A stretch of DNA of 64,000 nucleotides from Amycolatopsis thermophila (GCF_030814215.1 NZ_JAUSUT010000001.1:4092001-4156000), one strand, 5' to 3'. Numbered from the stretch's first letter, positions 29,700-39,212 are shown. Translations and numbers: made by a program. Notes: generated from the sequence alone by a model not told the origin.

Positions 29700-29713
29700 G
29701 AGAACAGATTCTA
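29700..29713. promoter_or_regulatory. Second, weaker KstR-like site
   Basis: GAGAACAGATTCTA matches the KstR pattern apart from the first base and the right-arm G (A instead), and lies 12 bases before the GTG of the hsd4A-like gene. A one-sided copy, TAGAACGTGTTTCG, is at 29610-29623 inside fdxD. Confidence 0.5.
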
Positions 29714-29724
29714 GTCTGACCGTC

Positions 29725-30615
29725 GTGGAAGGTGAGAGGGAACCGCGCGTGGCCATCGTGACCGGCGCCGGGGCGGGACTGGGCCGGGCCGAGGCGCTCG
29801 CGCTGGCCCGGTCGGGTGCCGCGGTCGTCCTGAACGACGTCACCGATGCCGCCAAGACGGTGGTGGACGAGATCGAGGCGGAGGGCGGGCAGGCGCTGCT
29901 CGTCACCGGGGACGTCGGCGAGCGCGCCACCGCGGACGCGCTCGTCGAAGCCGCGGTGGAGCACTTCGGCGGACTGCACGTCGTCGTCAACAACGCGGGC
30001 GTACTGCGCGACCGGATGATCTTCTCGATGTCCGACGAGGAGTGGGACACCGTGATCCGCGTGCACCTGCGCGGGCACTTCCTGTTGTCCCGCAACGCCA
30101 CGGCGTACTGGCGCACCCGGTCGAAGGCGTCCGGCGGGCCGGTGCCGGCGCGGATCGTCAACACCGCGTCGGAGGCGTTCCTCGTCGGTTCCGCCGGTCA
30201 GCCCAACTACGCGGCGGCCAAAGCGGGCATCGTCGGCCTCACCGTCGCGACCGCCCGCGGCGCCGCGCGCTACGGCGTGCGCGCCAACGCCATCTGCCCC
30301 CGCGCCCGCACCGCGATGACCGCCGAGGTCTTCGGCGACGCCCCGGCCGAGGGGGTGGACCCGCTCTCGGTCGAGCACGTCGCCCCGCTCGTCGCCTACC
30401 TGGCCTCGGAGCGGGCGGACCGGATCAACGGCCAGGTGTTCGTGGTGCACGGCGGGATGGTCGCGCTGCTGCGCCCGCCCGCCGTCGAGCGGCGCTTCGA
30501 CACGAACGGTCCGCTGTGGACGGCCGACGAGCTGGACTCCACCGTCGGCGCCCACTTCGCCGGCCGAGACCCCGAGACGATGTTCGCCGCCACCGAGATC
30601 CTGGAGCTCCCATGA
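29725..30615 (+). CDS. hsd4A: SDR of the 17-beta-hydroxysteroid dehydrogenase / Hsd4A type
   Basis: About 296 aa. Glycine-rich NAD site TGAGAGLGR near residues 12-20, NNAG near 92, and catalytic Ser and Tyr-x3-Lys in TASEAFLVGSAGQPNYAAAK. The family (Rv3502c) oxidises 17-hydroxysteroids and side-chain beta-hydroxyacyl-CoA; the MFE-2-like segment VLRDRMIFSMSDEEWD fits this. GTG 29725 is the first plausible start; no ribosome site precedes it, so a leaderless mRNA from a promoter at the 29700 site is possible. Its stop overlaps the aldehyde dehydrogenase start (ATGA). Confidence 0.85.
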   Translation: MEGEREPRVAIVTGAGAGLGRAEALALARSGAAVVLNDVTDAAKTVVDEIEAEGGQALLVTGDVGERATADALVEAAVEHFGGLHVVVNNAGVLRDRMIFSMSDEEWDTVIRVHLRGHFLLSRNATAYWRTRSKASGGPVPARIVNTASEAFLVGSAGQPNYAAAKAGIVGLTVATARGAARYGVRANAICPRARTAMTAEVFGDAPAEGVDPLSVEHVAPLVAYLASERADRINGQVFVVHGGMVALLRPPAVERRFDTNGPLWTADELDSTVGAHFAGRDPETMFAATEILELP

Positions 30616-32126
30616 CACTCACCGTGCAGCCGCACCGCGAAGCCCTCGGCCTCAAGACCGGCCGGCTCTACCTCGACGGCCAGTGGGGCCCGGGGACCGG
30701 CGGTGACTCGTGGACCCACCGGCACCCGGCCACCGGCGAGGAGATCGGCGAGTTCGCCATCGCCACCGAGGCCGACGTCGACGCCGCGGTCGCCTCGGCG
30801 CGCGTGGCCTTCGAGTCCGGCGCCTGGTCCGGCTCGCGTGCCAGCACCCGTGTCGCGGTCCTGCACCGCTACGCCGATCTGCTGCGCGAGCACGCCGAGG
30901 AGCTGCGGGCGCTGCAGGCGCTGGACAACTCGGTGCCGCTGTCGTTCAGCAGCACGATCTACGCGACCTCGGTCGGCGCGGCCGCCGACGTGTTCGACCA
31001 CCACGCCGGCTGGGTGGACAAGCTCGGCGGTGAGACGCTCACGCCGTACCAGGGCGGCGACCACCTGGCGATGACGTTCCGCGAGCCGATCGGCGTGGTG
31101 GCGGCGATCCTGCCGTGGAACGCGCCGTTCCTGCTCTTCGCGCAGAAGGTGGCGCCGGCGCTGGCGGCCGGATGCACCATCGTGCTCAAACCCTCGGAGT
31201 ACTGCACGTTCACCGTGCTGCGCATGGTCGAACTGCTCGTCGAAGCCGGGCTGCCGGGCGGCACGCTCAACGTCGTCACCGGCCCCGGCGACCCGGTCGG
31301 CGAAGCCCTGATCACGCATCCCGGGGTGGACAAGGTCAGCTTCACCGGCAGCCGCGCGGTGGGCAAGCACATCGTCGAGGCCTCCGCCGGCACGCTCAAG
31401 CGGGTGTCGCTCGAGCTGGGCGGCAAGAGCCCCGCGCTGGTGTTCGCCGACGCGCCCAACGTCGGCCTGGCCGCCGCGACCGTGGTCGGCGCGGTCACCA
31501 TGGGCCTGTCCGGCCAGGCGTGCGTGGCCAACACCCGCGCGCTGGTGCACCGGGACGTCTACGACGAGTTCCTCGGCGCCGCGCAGGGCATGGCGCAGGC
31601 GATGACCTACGGCGACCCGTTCGACCCGGGTGTGATGGCGAGCCCGTTGATCAACTCCAAGCAGCTGGCGCGCGTGCTCGGCTACATCGAGAAGGGCAAG
31701 TCCGAGGGTGCCCGCCTGGTGACCGGCGGCGAGCGGCTCGGCGGTGACCTGGCGTGCGGCAACTTCGTCGGCCCGACCATCTTCGCCGACGTGGACAACG
31801 GCGCCACCATCGCGCAGGAGGAGATCTTCGGTCCGGTGCTGGCCGTGGTCCCGTTCAGCGACGAAGACGAGGCCGTGCGGCTGGCCAACGACACCGAGTA
31901 CGGCCTGGGTGCGGGGCTGTTCACCGCCGACGTCCAGCGCGCGTTCCGCGTGTCGCGCAAGCTGCGGGCGGGCACGATCGGCATCAACGGCTTCCAGATC
32001 GAGCCGCACCTGCCCTTCGGCGGGTTCAAGCAGTCCGGCCTGGGCCGGGAGGGCGGCAGGTCGTCGATCGAGGCCTACACCGAGCTCAAGTCGGTGTACC
32101 TCCCGCTGACCGACGAGACGATGTGA
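30612..32126 (+). CDS. NAD(P)-dependent aldehyde dehydrogenase
   Basis: 504 aa, standard ALDH superfamily. Rossmann part with ILPWNAPF and LKPSEYC; SFTGSRAVGK; catalytic Glu in LELGGKSPALVF; catalytic Cys in LSGQACVANTR; EEIFGPVLAVVPF near the C-terminus. It oxidises an aldehyde to the acid; in this setting a sterol side-chain C26/C27 aldehyde is possible but not shown. Four-base overlaps and TGATG with neighbours place it firmly in the operon between hsd4A and yrbE4A, a position not occupied by ALDH in Mycobacterium. Confidence 0.9.
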   Translation: MTLTVQPHREALGLKTGRLYLDGQWGPGTGGDSWTHRHPATGEEIGEFAIATEADVDAAVASARVAFESGAWSGSRASTRVAVLHRYADLLREHAEELRALQALDNSVPLSFSSTIYATSVGAAADVFDHHAGWVDKLGGETLTPYQGGDHLAMTFREPIGVVAAILPWNAPFLLFAQKVAPALAAGCTIVLKPSEYCTFTVLRMVELLVEAGLPGGTLNVVTGPGDPVGEALITHPGVDKVSFTGSRAVGKHIVEASAGTLKRVSLELGGKSPALVFADAPNVGLAAATVVGAVTMGLSGQACVANTRALVHRDVYDEFLGAAQGMAQAMTYGDPFDPGVMASPLINSKQLARVLGYIEKGKSEGARLVTGGERLGGDLACGNFVGPTIFADVDNGATIAQEEIFGPVLAVVPFSDEDEAVRLANDTEYGLGAGLFTADVQRAFRVSRKLRAGTIGINGFQIEPHLPFGGFKQSGLGREGGRSSIEAYTELKSVYLPLTDETM

Positions 32127-32887
32127 TGGGACGCCTCGACGGCAAGACCGCGCTGATCACCGGCGCGGCACGCGGACAGGGTGCGGCCGCCGCGCGGCGC
32201 TTCACCGAAGAGGGCGCGCGCGTGGTGATCGCCGACGTCGCCGACGCGGAGGGCAGGGCCCTCGCGGACGAGATCGGGGCGGTCTACCAGCACCTCGACG
32301 TCTCCCGCGAGGACGACTGGGCCGCGGCCGTGCGCCGCGCCGAGGACGAGTTCGGCGGCCTCACCGTGCTGATGAACAACGCCGGGATCCTGCATTTCTC
32401 GGAGCTGGCCGGCACGTCACTGGCCGATTACGAACGCGTCATCCGGATCAACCAGATCGGGGCGTTTCTCGGGATGCGCTCGGTCGTTGAACCGATGACG
32501 CGGGCCGGTGGCGGCTCGATCATCAACGTGTCCTCTGTGGAGGGTCTGGCCGGCATGCCGTTCCTCGTCGCCTACACCGCGAGCAAGTTCGCGATCCGCG
32601 GGATGACGAAGGTGGCCGCGCTGGAGCTGGGGAGCAAGGGCATCCGGGTCAATTCGGTCCATCCCGGCATGATCGACACCAAGATGGTGTCCGACGCCGC
32701 AGGCGGCGCCGAGATCGACACGTCCTGGGTCGGCAAGAAGGTCGCGCTGGGACGGGTCGGCCAGCCGGCGGAGATCGCGCAGCTGGCGGTGTTCCTGGCC
32801 TCCGACGAGAGTTCCTACTCGACGGGTGCGGAGTTCGTCGCGGACGGCGGGGCGACGGCCACCCATGCGTTGAACGTCCAGGGGTGA
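32126..32887 (+). CDS. SDR, 3-alpha/20-beta-hydroxysteroid dehydrogenase-like
   Basis: 253 aa classical SDR. NAD motif TGAARGQG at about 13-20, NNAG at about 85, catalytic Ser in NVSSVEGLAG and Tyr in YTASKFAIRG, and the terminal SDESSYSTGAEFVADGG. It resembles mycobacterial FabG3 (20-beta-hydroxysteroid dehydrogenase) in overall pattern. The start overlaps the ALDH stop by one base (TGATG). About 100 bases separate it from yrbE4A. The steroid substrate is inferred from locus and similarity. Confidence 0.88.
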   Translation: MGRLDGKTALITGAARGQGAAAARRFTEEGARVVIADVADAEGRALADEIGAVYQHLDVSREDDWAAAVRRAEDEFGGLTVLMNNAGILHFSELAGTSLADYERVIRINQIGAFLGMRSVVEPMTRAGGGSIINVSSVEGLAGMPFLVAYTASKFAIRGMTKVAALELGSKGIRVNSVHPGMIDTKMVSDAAGGAEIDTSWVGKKVALGRVGQPAEIAQLAVFLASDESSYSTGAEFVADGGATATHALNVQG

Positions 32888-32986
32888 TCGACTTCACGGG
32901 AATACGAAGTAAACACCGCTAACGCAAAGCGGTTTCCCCTCGGGGAGTAAGACTCAGGGCAACGAGGCTGGGGTCGCGGAGGTGTG

Positions 32987-33781
32987 ATGGGGTCACGCAC
33001 GGGAACGCTCACGATACCGGGCACCGCCGCGCTCACCCAGGTCGGTCGCCTGTCCACACTGGCCTGGGAGGTGCTGCGGGCGCTGCCGCGCAGGCCGTTC
33101 CAGTTCCGCGAGTGGATCCTGCAGTGCTGGTTCTTCGCGAGCGTCACCATCCTGCCGACCGCGCTCGTCGCGATCCCGTTCGGAGCGGTGATCGCGCTGC
33201 AGCTGGGGTCGCTGACCCAGCAGATCGGTGCGCAGTCGTTCACCGGCGCGGCCAGCGCGCTCGCGATCGTGCAGCAGGCGGCCCCGCTGATCACCGCGCT
33301 CCTCGTCGCCGGCGCGGGCGGAAGCGCGGTCTGCGCGGACATCGGCGCGCGGAAGATCCGCGAGGAGATCGACGCGATGGAGGTGCTCGGGGTCAACCCG
33401 ATCCAGCGCCTCATCGTGCCGAGGGTGCTCGCCGCGATGGTCGTGTCCGTGCTGCTCAACGGCCTGGTCAGCGTGGTCGGCGTGCTCGGTGGCTACTTCT
33501 TCAACGTCGTCATGCAGGGCGGCACGCCGGGCGCCTACCTGGCCAGTTTCAACGCGCTGGCGCAGCTGCCCGACCTCTACGTCAGCGAGATCAAGGCGGT
33601 GCTGTACGGGTTCGTGGCCGGGGTGGTGGCCGCCTACCGCGGGCTCAACCCGGCCGGCGGGCCGAAGGGCGTCGGCGACGCGGTGAACCAGGCCGTCGTC
33701 ATCACGTTCCTGCTGCTGTTCCTCATCAACGTCGTGCTGACCGCCATCTACCTGCGGATCATTCCGCCGAAAGCGTTGTGA
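32987..33781 (+). CDS. yrbE4A: Mce4 permease subunit YrbE4A
   Basis: 264 aa MlaE-type integral membrane permease, first of the pair forming the transmembrane core of the Mce4 ABC-type importer. Five to six hydrophobic helices; the EExDAMEVLGVNPIQRLIVPR segment is the cytoplasmic coupling motif contacted by the ATPase (MceG, encoded elsewhere). ATG 32987 has GGAGG four bases upstream. The 99 bases before it have no KstR-like site; a small CCGCT/AGCGG hairpin occurs there. The stop overlaps yrbE4B (TGATG). Confidence 0.95.
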   Translation: MGSRTGTLTIPGTAALTQVGRLSTLAWEVLRALPRRPFQFREWILQCWFFASVTILPTALVAIPFGAVIALQLGSLTQQIGAQSFTGAASALAIVQQAAPLITALLVAGAGGSAVCADIGARKIREEIDAMEVLGVNPIQRLIVPRVLAAMVVSVLLNGLVSVVGVLGGYFFNVVMQGGTPGAYLASFNALAQLPDLYVSEIKAVLYGFVAGVVAAYRGLNPAGGPKGVGDAVNQAVVITFLLLFLINVVLTAIYLRIIPPKAL

Positions 33782-34644
33782 TGACCGCCGAGACGCTGGA
33801 CCGACAACCGGGGGTGTCCGACCGGACGCTCGAGATGATCGCGCGTCCGGGCGCCGCGCTGGAGGGCCTGGGCAGTCAGCTCTCCTTCTACTTCCGCGCA
33901 CTCGCGTGGGCGCCGCGCACGCTTCGCCGCTACAGCAGGGAAACGCTGCGGCTGCTGACCGAGGTCTGTTTCGGCACCGGCGGTCTGGCCGTGATCGGCG
34001 GGACACTCGGCGTGATGATCGGCATGACCCTGTTCACCGGCCTGATCGTCGGCCTGCAGGGTTACGCGGCGCTCAACCAGCTCGGCACGGCGGCGCTGAC
34101 CGGGTTCATCTCGGCCTACTTCAACACGCGTGAGGTCGCGCCGCTGGCCGCCGGGCTGGCGTTGTCGGCCACCGTCGGCTGCGGCTTCACCGCGCAGCTG
34201 GGCGCGATGCGGATCTCCGAGGAGATCGACGCGCTCGAGGTGATGGCGGTGCCGAGCCTGCCGTACCTGGTCACCACGCGCGTGCTGGCCGGCCTGGGCG
34301 CGGTGATCCCGCTCTACGCCGTCGGGCTGCTCTCGTCCTACCTGGCCTCCCGCCAGGTCACGGTGTGGCTCTACGGCCAGTCCGCCGGCACCTACGACCA
34401 CTACTTCGGGCTGTTCCTGCCGCCCGAGGACGTGCTGTGGTCGTTCGGCAAGGTGATCGTGTTCAGCGTGCTGGTGATCCTGTCGCACTGCTACTACGGC
34501 TACACCGCGAGCGGCGGGCCGGCGGGTGTCGGGGTCGCGGTGGGGCGCGCGGTGCGCACGTCGATCGTGCTGATCTCGGTGCTCGACTTCTTCCTCAGCC
34601 TCGCGGTCTGGGGCGCGACGACGACGGTGAGGATCGCCGGATGA
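33781..34644 (+). CDS. yrbE4B: Mce4 permease subunit YrbE4B
   Basis: 287 aa MlaE-family permease. It contains FTAQLGAMRISEEIDALEVMAV (the EEIDALEVM coupling helix) and multiple membrane segments. It forms a heterodimer with YrbE4A that accepts sterol delivered by the Mce4 proteins. Start overlaps the yrbE4A stop by one base, and its own stop overlaps mce4A (ATGA). Confidence 0.95.
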   Translation: MTAETLDRQPGVSDRTLEMIARPGAALEGLGSQLSFYFRALAWAPRTLRRYSRETLRLLTEVCFGTGGLAVIGGTLGVMIGMTLFTGLIVGLQGYAALNQLGTAALTGFISAYFNTREVAPLAAGLALSATVGCGFTAQLGAMRISEEIDALEVMAVPSLPYLVTTRVLAGLGAVIPLYAVGLLSSYLASRQVTVWLYGQSAGTYDHYFGLFLPPEDVLWSFGKVIVFSVLVILSHCYYGYTASGGPAGVGVAVGRAVRTSIVLISVLDFFLSLAVWGATTTVRIAG

Positions 34645-35963
34645 GGAGGGCGGTGCTGCTGCGGCGACTCTGGTACCAGGTGCTGGGCCTGGTGTTCCTC
34701 GTCGTGTGCGGGCTGTTCTTCGCCACCACGGTGGCCGCCTACAACAAGGCGTTCACCCCGGTCGCGATGGTGCGGCTGGAGACCGACCACGCCGGCAACC
34801 AGCTGCGGCAGGGCTCGGACGTCAAGATCCGCGGTGTCGTGGTCGGCGAGGTGCGCTCGATCAGCGCGCTCGGCGACCACGCTGCCCTGGAGCTCGCGCT
34901 GGACCCCGGGCAGCTCGGCCTGATCCCGGCCAACGTGTCGGCCCGGCTGCTGCCCAAGACGCTGTTCGGCGAACGCTACGTGGCCCTGCAGATCCCGCCC
35001 GACCCGGCGCCGCGGCACCTCGCGGCGGGCGATGTCATCCCGCAGGACCGCAGCAGCTCGGCGATCGAGCTGGAACAGGTGCTCGACGACGTCATGCCCC
35101 TGCTGCAGGCCGTCCAGCCGCAGAAGCTGGCCAGCACGCTCAGCGCGGTCTCCACGGCGCTGGAGGGACGCGGCGAGCAGCTCGGGGCCACCCTGGTCCA
35201 CCTGTCCGACTACCTCGCGGGACTCGACCCGTCGCTGCCGGACATCAAGGCCGACATCACCGGGCTGGCGAACGCGGCCGACACCTACAACCAGGCCGCC
35301 CCGGACTTCCTGCAGGCCCTGTCCGACCTCACGACCACGACGAAGACGCTGGTGGACAAGCAGCAGACCCTGGCGCAGGTCTACGCGTCGGTCACGAACG
35401 TCAGCACCGACCTGGACACCTTCCTGCAGGTCAACCGGACCAACCTGATCAACCTCACGGTCACCTCGCGGTCCACTTTGGATGTCCTGGCGAAGTACGC
35501 GCCCGAGTACCCGTGCCTGCTGCGGCAGCTGGCCGAGGCCGTGCCGCGCGCGTACGAGGCGTTCGGCGCCGGAACCGACAAGATGAACCACGTGACGATC
35601 CGCTTCGTCGCCGACCGGACCAAGTACGAACCGGGCAAGGACGAACCGGCGTACCTCGACAAGCGCGGGCCGCGCTGCTACCCGATGGTGCTGCCGCCGG
35701 GACGCTGGCCGCAGTACCCGCCGGGCGGGCCGGTCCAGGACGGCTCGACGCACCCGCCGGCCGGTCCCGGCGCGAGCGTTCCGTTGCCCAGCAACGGGAT
35801 CATCGAGAGCGGCTCGTCCACCACGGGCTCGGTCGCGAACTCACCGGCGGAGCAGGACCTGATCGCCGCGCTGGTGGCGCCGGCCGCACCGCAGGACGTT
35901 CCCGAGTGGGCGAGCCTGCTCGTCGGGCCGCTCTACCGCGGAGCGGAGGTGGAGGTCCAGTGA
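34641..35963 (+). CDS. mce4A: Mce4A, substrate-channel MCE protein
   Basis: 440 aa. One N-terminal membrane anchor (about 9-33), then the MCE domain (about 40-120: VRLETDHAGNQLRQGSDVKI, RGVVVGEV), then a long helical tail predicted to form the hexameric tunnel with Mce4B-F, and a Pro/Gly/Ser-rich C-terminus. Carries sterol across the periplasm. A Cys pair (YPCLL and GPRCYP) in the tail is a common Mce feature. Part of the tightly overlapping operon. Confidence 0.95.
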   Translation: MRRAVLLRRLWYQVLGLVFLVVCGLFFATTVAAYNKAFTPVAMVRLETDHAGNQLRQGSDVKIRGVVVGEVRSISALGDHAALELALDPGQLGLIPANVSARLLPKTLFGERYVALQIPPDPAPRHLAAGDVIPQDRSSSAIELEQVLDDVMPLLQAVQPQKLASTLSAVSTALEGRGEQLGATLVHLSDYLAGLDPSLPDIKADITGLANAADTYNQAAPDFLQALSDLTTTTKTLVDKQQTLAQVYASVTNVSTDLDTFLQVNRTNLINLTVTSRSTLDVLAKYAPEYPCLLRQLAEAVPRAYEAFGAGTDKMNHVTIRFVADRTKYEPGKDEPAYLDKRGPRCYPMVLPPGRWPQYPPGGPVQDGSTHPPAGPGASVPLPSNGIIESGSSTTGSVANSPAEQDLIAALVAPAAPQDVPEWASLLVGPLYRGAEVEVQ

Positions 35964-37000
35964 AGGGGTTCGTCCCGTCCCTGATCAAGATCCTCGTGTT
36001 CGCCGCGGTCACGGTCCTGCTCACCGGGATCCTCGGCGCGACCATCGCCAACACCAACTTCGGCGTCACCTCCACCTACACCGCGCGCTTCACCGACGCC
36101 TCCGGCCTGCACGAGGGCGACGACGTGCGGATCGTCGGCGTGAAGGTCGGGCAGGTGGACGGCATCACGGTCGACCAGGACGGCGACGACAGCTACGCCG
36201 ACGTGCACTTCACCGTCCAGTCGGCCTACCGCCTGCCCGGCTCGGTCACGGCGACCGTCAAGTACCGCAACCTGGTCGGGCAGCGGTACCTGTCGCTGGG
36301 CACCAACACCGGCGGCGACGACCAGCTCCCGGCGGGCGGCATGATCCCGCCGGAGCGCACCCAGCCCGCGCTGAACCTCACCGTGCTGTTCAACGGGTTC
36401 AAGCCGCTGTTCGCCGCGCTCGATCCGCAGCAGGTCAACCAGTTGTCCTACGAGATCATCCAGGTCTTCCAGGGCGAGGGTGGCACGATCGAGAGCCTGC
36501 TGTCGCACACCGCGTCGCTCACCCAGACCATCGCCGACCGCGACCAGGTGATCGGCCAGGTCATCGGCAACCTCAACACCGTCCTGACGACCGTGAACGA
36601 CCGCGGTCCGCAACTGTCCACTTTGATCGACCAGACCCAGCAGCTGGTGACCGGGCTGGCGCAGCAGCGCGGCCCGATCGGCGACGCGGTCTCGGCGCTG
36701 GGTGAGCTCACCGACGCCACCGCCGGCCTGCTCGCCGACGCGCGCCCGCCGCTCAAGGACGACATCGCCGCGCTCGGCGCGCTGTCGGGCACCCTCGCCG
36801 ACGCCGGACCGCTGATCGACGAGCTGCTCAAGAAGCTGCCCGGGAACCTGGACAAGTTCACCCGGACCCTGAGCTACGGCAGCTGGTACAACTACTACCT
36901 CTGCGGCCTGACGGGGACGATCGGCATCACGTCGCTGAACATCACCCTGCCCATGCTCCCCCTTCCGGCTACCGAGCTTCCGGAGAGGTGCCGGCCATGA
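35960..37000 (+). CDS. mce4B: Mce4B
   Basis: 346 aa. GTG start overlapping the mce4A stop (GTGA). N-terminal helix LIKILVFAAVTVLLTGILGA, MCE domain with GLHEGDDVRIVGVKVGQVDG, coiled helical region through residue 290, and the C-terminal NYYLCGLTG that recurs in Mce family members. One of six non-identical subunits in the tunnel. Confidence 0.93.
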   Translation: MKGFVPSLIKILVFAAVTVLLTGILGATIANTNFGVTSTYTARFTDASGLHEGDDVRIVGVKVGQVDGITVDQDGDDSYADVHFTVQSAYRLPGSVTATVKYRNLVGQRYLSLGTNTGGDDQLPAGGMIPPERTQPALNLTVLFNGFKPLFAALDPQQVNQLSYEIIQVFQGEGGTIESLLSHTASLTQTIADRDQVIGQVIGNLNTVLTTVNDRGPQLSTLIDQTQQLVTGLAQQRGPIGDAVSALGELTDATAGLLADARPPLKDDIAALGALSGTLADAGPLIDELLKKLPGNLDKFTRTLSYGSWYNYYLCGLTGTIGITSLNITLPMLPLPATELPERCRP

Positions 37001-38028
37001 AGGCGCTCAAGGACCGCAACCAGGCCGCCGTCGGCGCGGTGACCCTCGTGCTCGTCGTCCTCGTGACGCTCGTGTCGTACTTCTCCGACGAACTGCCGCT
37101 GCTCGGCACCGGCACCACCTACCAGGCCTACTTCGCCGAGTCGGCGGGTCTCGCCCCGGACAACGAGGTGCAGGTGGCCGGCGTGAAGGTCGGCCAGGTC
37201 ACCCACGTGTCGCTGGCGGGCAAGAAGGTGCTGGTCGAGTTCAAGGTGGCGAACACGCGCGTCGGCGACCGGTCCACCGCCTCGATCGAGATCAAGACGT
37301 TGCTGGGGGAGAAGTACCTGGCGCTCCAGCCGAAGGGTGCGGGCACCCAGAGCCCGGACGAGCCGATCCCGGTCGAGCGGACTCGCACGCCGTTCCAGCT
37401 GCAGGACGCGTTCCAGCAGCTGAGCACCACGGTCGGGCAGATCGACACCACCCAGCTCGCGCAGAGCTTCGAAGCGGTGTCGGACGCGCTCAAGGACACC
37501 CCGCAGCCGCTGCGGGACACGCTGTCCGGGCTGTCGGCCCTGTCGCGCACGATCTCCTCGCGGGACGCGGAGCTGCACAACCTGCTGGCGAACACCAGCC
37601 AGGTGTCCCAGACGCTCGCCGACCGCAATGCCCAGCTGACCGCGATCATCAACGACGGCAACCTGCTGCTCGGCGAGCTGCAACGGCGCCGGGACGCGAT
37701 CAGCGCCCTGCTCACCGGCACCCGGCAGCTCGCCACGCAGCTGTCCGGACTGGTCGCCGACAACCGCGCCCGGCTGCAGCCGACGCTGGAGCGACTCGGC
37801 CAGGTCACCGACATCCTGCAGAGCAACCAGGACAACCTCAGCCGAAGCCTCGAGCTGCTCGCGCCGTTCACCCGCGTCGGCGCGAACGCCACCGGCAACG
37901 GGCGCTGGTTCGAGGGCTACATCTGCGGCCTGCTGCCGCCGGTGATCAAGGCGGGCGGGCTGTCCATGAACCCCGAGGGCTGCACGCCGCCGCTCGCCGC
38001 GCCGGACCAGGGACTGGGGGGCCGATGA
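36997..38028 (+). CDS. mce4C: Mce4C
   Basis: 343 aa. ATG 36997 (GGAGAGG upstream) overlaps mce4B by four bases. Signal-anchor AAVGAVTLVLVVLVTLVSYF, MCE domain GLAPDNEVQVAGVKVGQV, extended helical region, and the terminal EGYICGLLPP motif shared with other subunits. Confidence 0.93.
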   Translation: MKALKDRNQAAVGAVTLVLVVLVTLVSYFSDELPLLGTGTTYQAYFAESAGLAPDNEVQVAGVKVGQVTHVSLAGKKVLVEFKVANTRVGDRSTASIEIKTLLGEKYLALQPKGAGTQSPDEPIPVERTRTPFQLQDAFQQLSTTVGQIDTTQLAQSFEAVSDALKDTPQPLRDTLSGLSALSRTISSRDAELHNLLANTSQVSQTLADRNAQLTAIINDGNLLLGELQRRRDAISALLTGTRQLATQLSGLVADNRARLQPTLERLGQVTDILQSNQDNLSRSLELLAPFTRVGANATGNGRWFEGYICGLLPPVIKAGGLSMNPEGCTPPLAAPDQGLGGR

Positions 38029-39212
38029 CGCTCGACACGAAAGCCTCGCGCAGCGCCTACCGGTGGGTCGCCACCGGGTGCGTGCTCGCGCTGCTCGTGA
38101 CCACCGGGCTGTTCCTGGTCCTCCGGGACAGCGGCGGCACGAAGATCTCCGCGCTCTTCGACCGGACCGTCGGCCTCTACGCCGGATCGTCGGTGCGCGT
38201 GCTGGGCGTACAGGTCGGCGAGATCACCGCCGTGACGCCGGAGGGCGCGAACGTGCGGGTCGACATGCGGGTCGATGACGACGTGCCGATCCCCGCCGGC
38301 GCCGGCGCCGTCGTGGTCGCGCCGAGCCTGGTCAGCGACCGGTACGTGCAGCTGACCCCGGCCTACGACAGCGGCCCGGTGATGGCGTCGGGCACGCTCA
38401 TCCCGCAGGACCGCACGGCGACGCCGATGGAGCTGGACGACCTCTACGGCACGCTCGACAAGCTGTCCACCAGCCTCGGGCCCAACGGCGCCAACGCGAA
38501 CGGTGCGCTGTCCGACCTGCTCAACACCGCGGCGGCGAACCTGAGCGGCAACGGGGAGAACCTCAACGACACCGTCACCGCGCTGGCGAACCTCTCGCGC
38601 ACACTGGACAACTCCAAGGACGACCTGTTCTCCACCGTGCGCAACCTCCAGACGTTCACCACGACGCTGGCCGGCAGCGACGCGCAGCTCAACGAGTTCT
38701 ACCGGCGCCTCGGTGACGTGACCGGGTTCCTCGCCGACGACTCCGGCGACGTCGCCTCGGCGCTGAACGCGCTGGGCTCCTCGCTCGGCGACGTGCAGAG
38801 CTTCGTCGCGGAGAACAAGGACCTGCTGACCTCCAACGTGGACAAGCTGGCGAGCATCACGCAGGTCCTGGTGGACCAGCGGGCGGCACTGGCCGAGGTG
38901 CTCGACGTCGGCCCGACCGGCATGACCAACTTCATCAACTCCTACGACGCGGCGTCCGGCAGCATCGCGATCCGCTACAACGCCAACGAGTTCACCAACC
39001 CGCTGATCACCACGCTGTGCCGGCTGATCAAGGCCTCGACACCCGTCGGCCTGCCGACGACCGTCAGCGACGTGTGCCAGGCGATCGCCCCGGTGGTCGA
39101 GGGCATCGCGAAGGTGCCTTCGATCCCGCAGCTGCTCGCCGACATCAACAGCGGCAAGCTGCCGCCGCTGCCGCTGCTGCCGCTGATCGACATCCCGGAG
39201 GCGGGCTCATGA
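38025..39212 (+). CDS. mce4D: Mce4D
   Basis: 395 aa. N-terminal helix VATGCVLALLVTTGLFLVL, MCE domain with GLYAGSSVRVLGVQVGEI, then helical tail. ATGA overlap with mce4C, and its stop overlaps mce4E. Confidence 0.93.
   Translation: MTLDTKASRSAYRWVATGCVLALLVTTGLFLVLRDSGGTKISALFDRTVGLYAGSSVRVLGVQVGEITAVTPEGANVRVDMRVDDDVPIPAGAGAVVVAPSLVSDRYVQLTPAYDSGPVMASGTLIPQDRTATPMELDDLYGTLDKLSTSLGPNGANANGALSDLLNTAAANLSGNGENLNDTVTALANLSRTLDNSKDDLFSTVRNLQTFTTTLAGSDAQLNEFYRRLGDVTGFLADDSGDVASALNALGSSLGDVQSFVAENKDLLTSNVDKLASITQVLVDQRAALAEVLDVGPTGMTNFINSYDAASGSIAIRYNANEFTNPLITTLCRLIKASTPVGLPTTVSDVCQAIAPVVEGIAKVPSIPQLLADINSGKLPPLPLLPLIDIPEAGS

Noticed and set aside
32888-32986. A KstR site before yrbE4A
   Set aside because: No sequence resembling TAGAAC-NN-GTTCTA was found in the gap.
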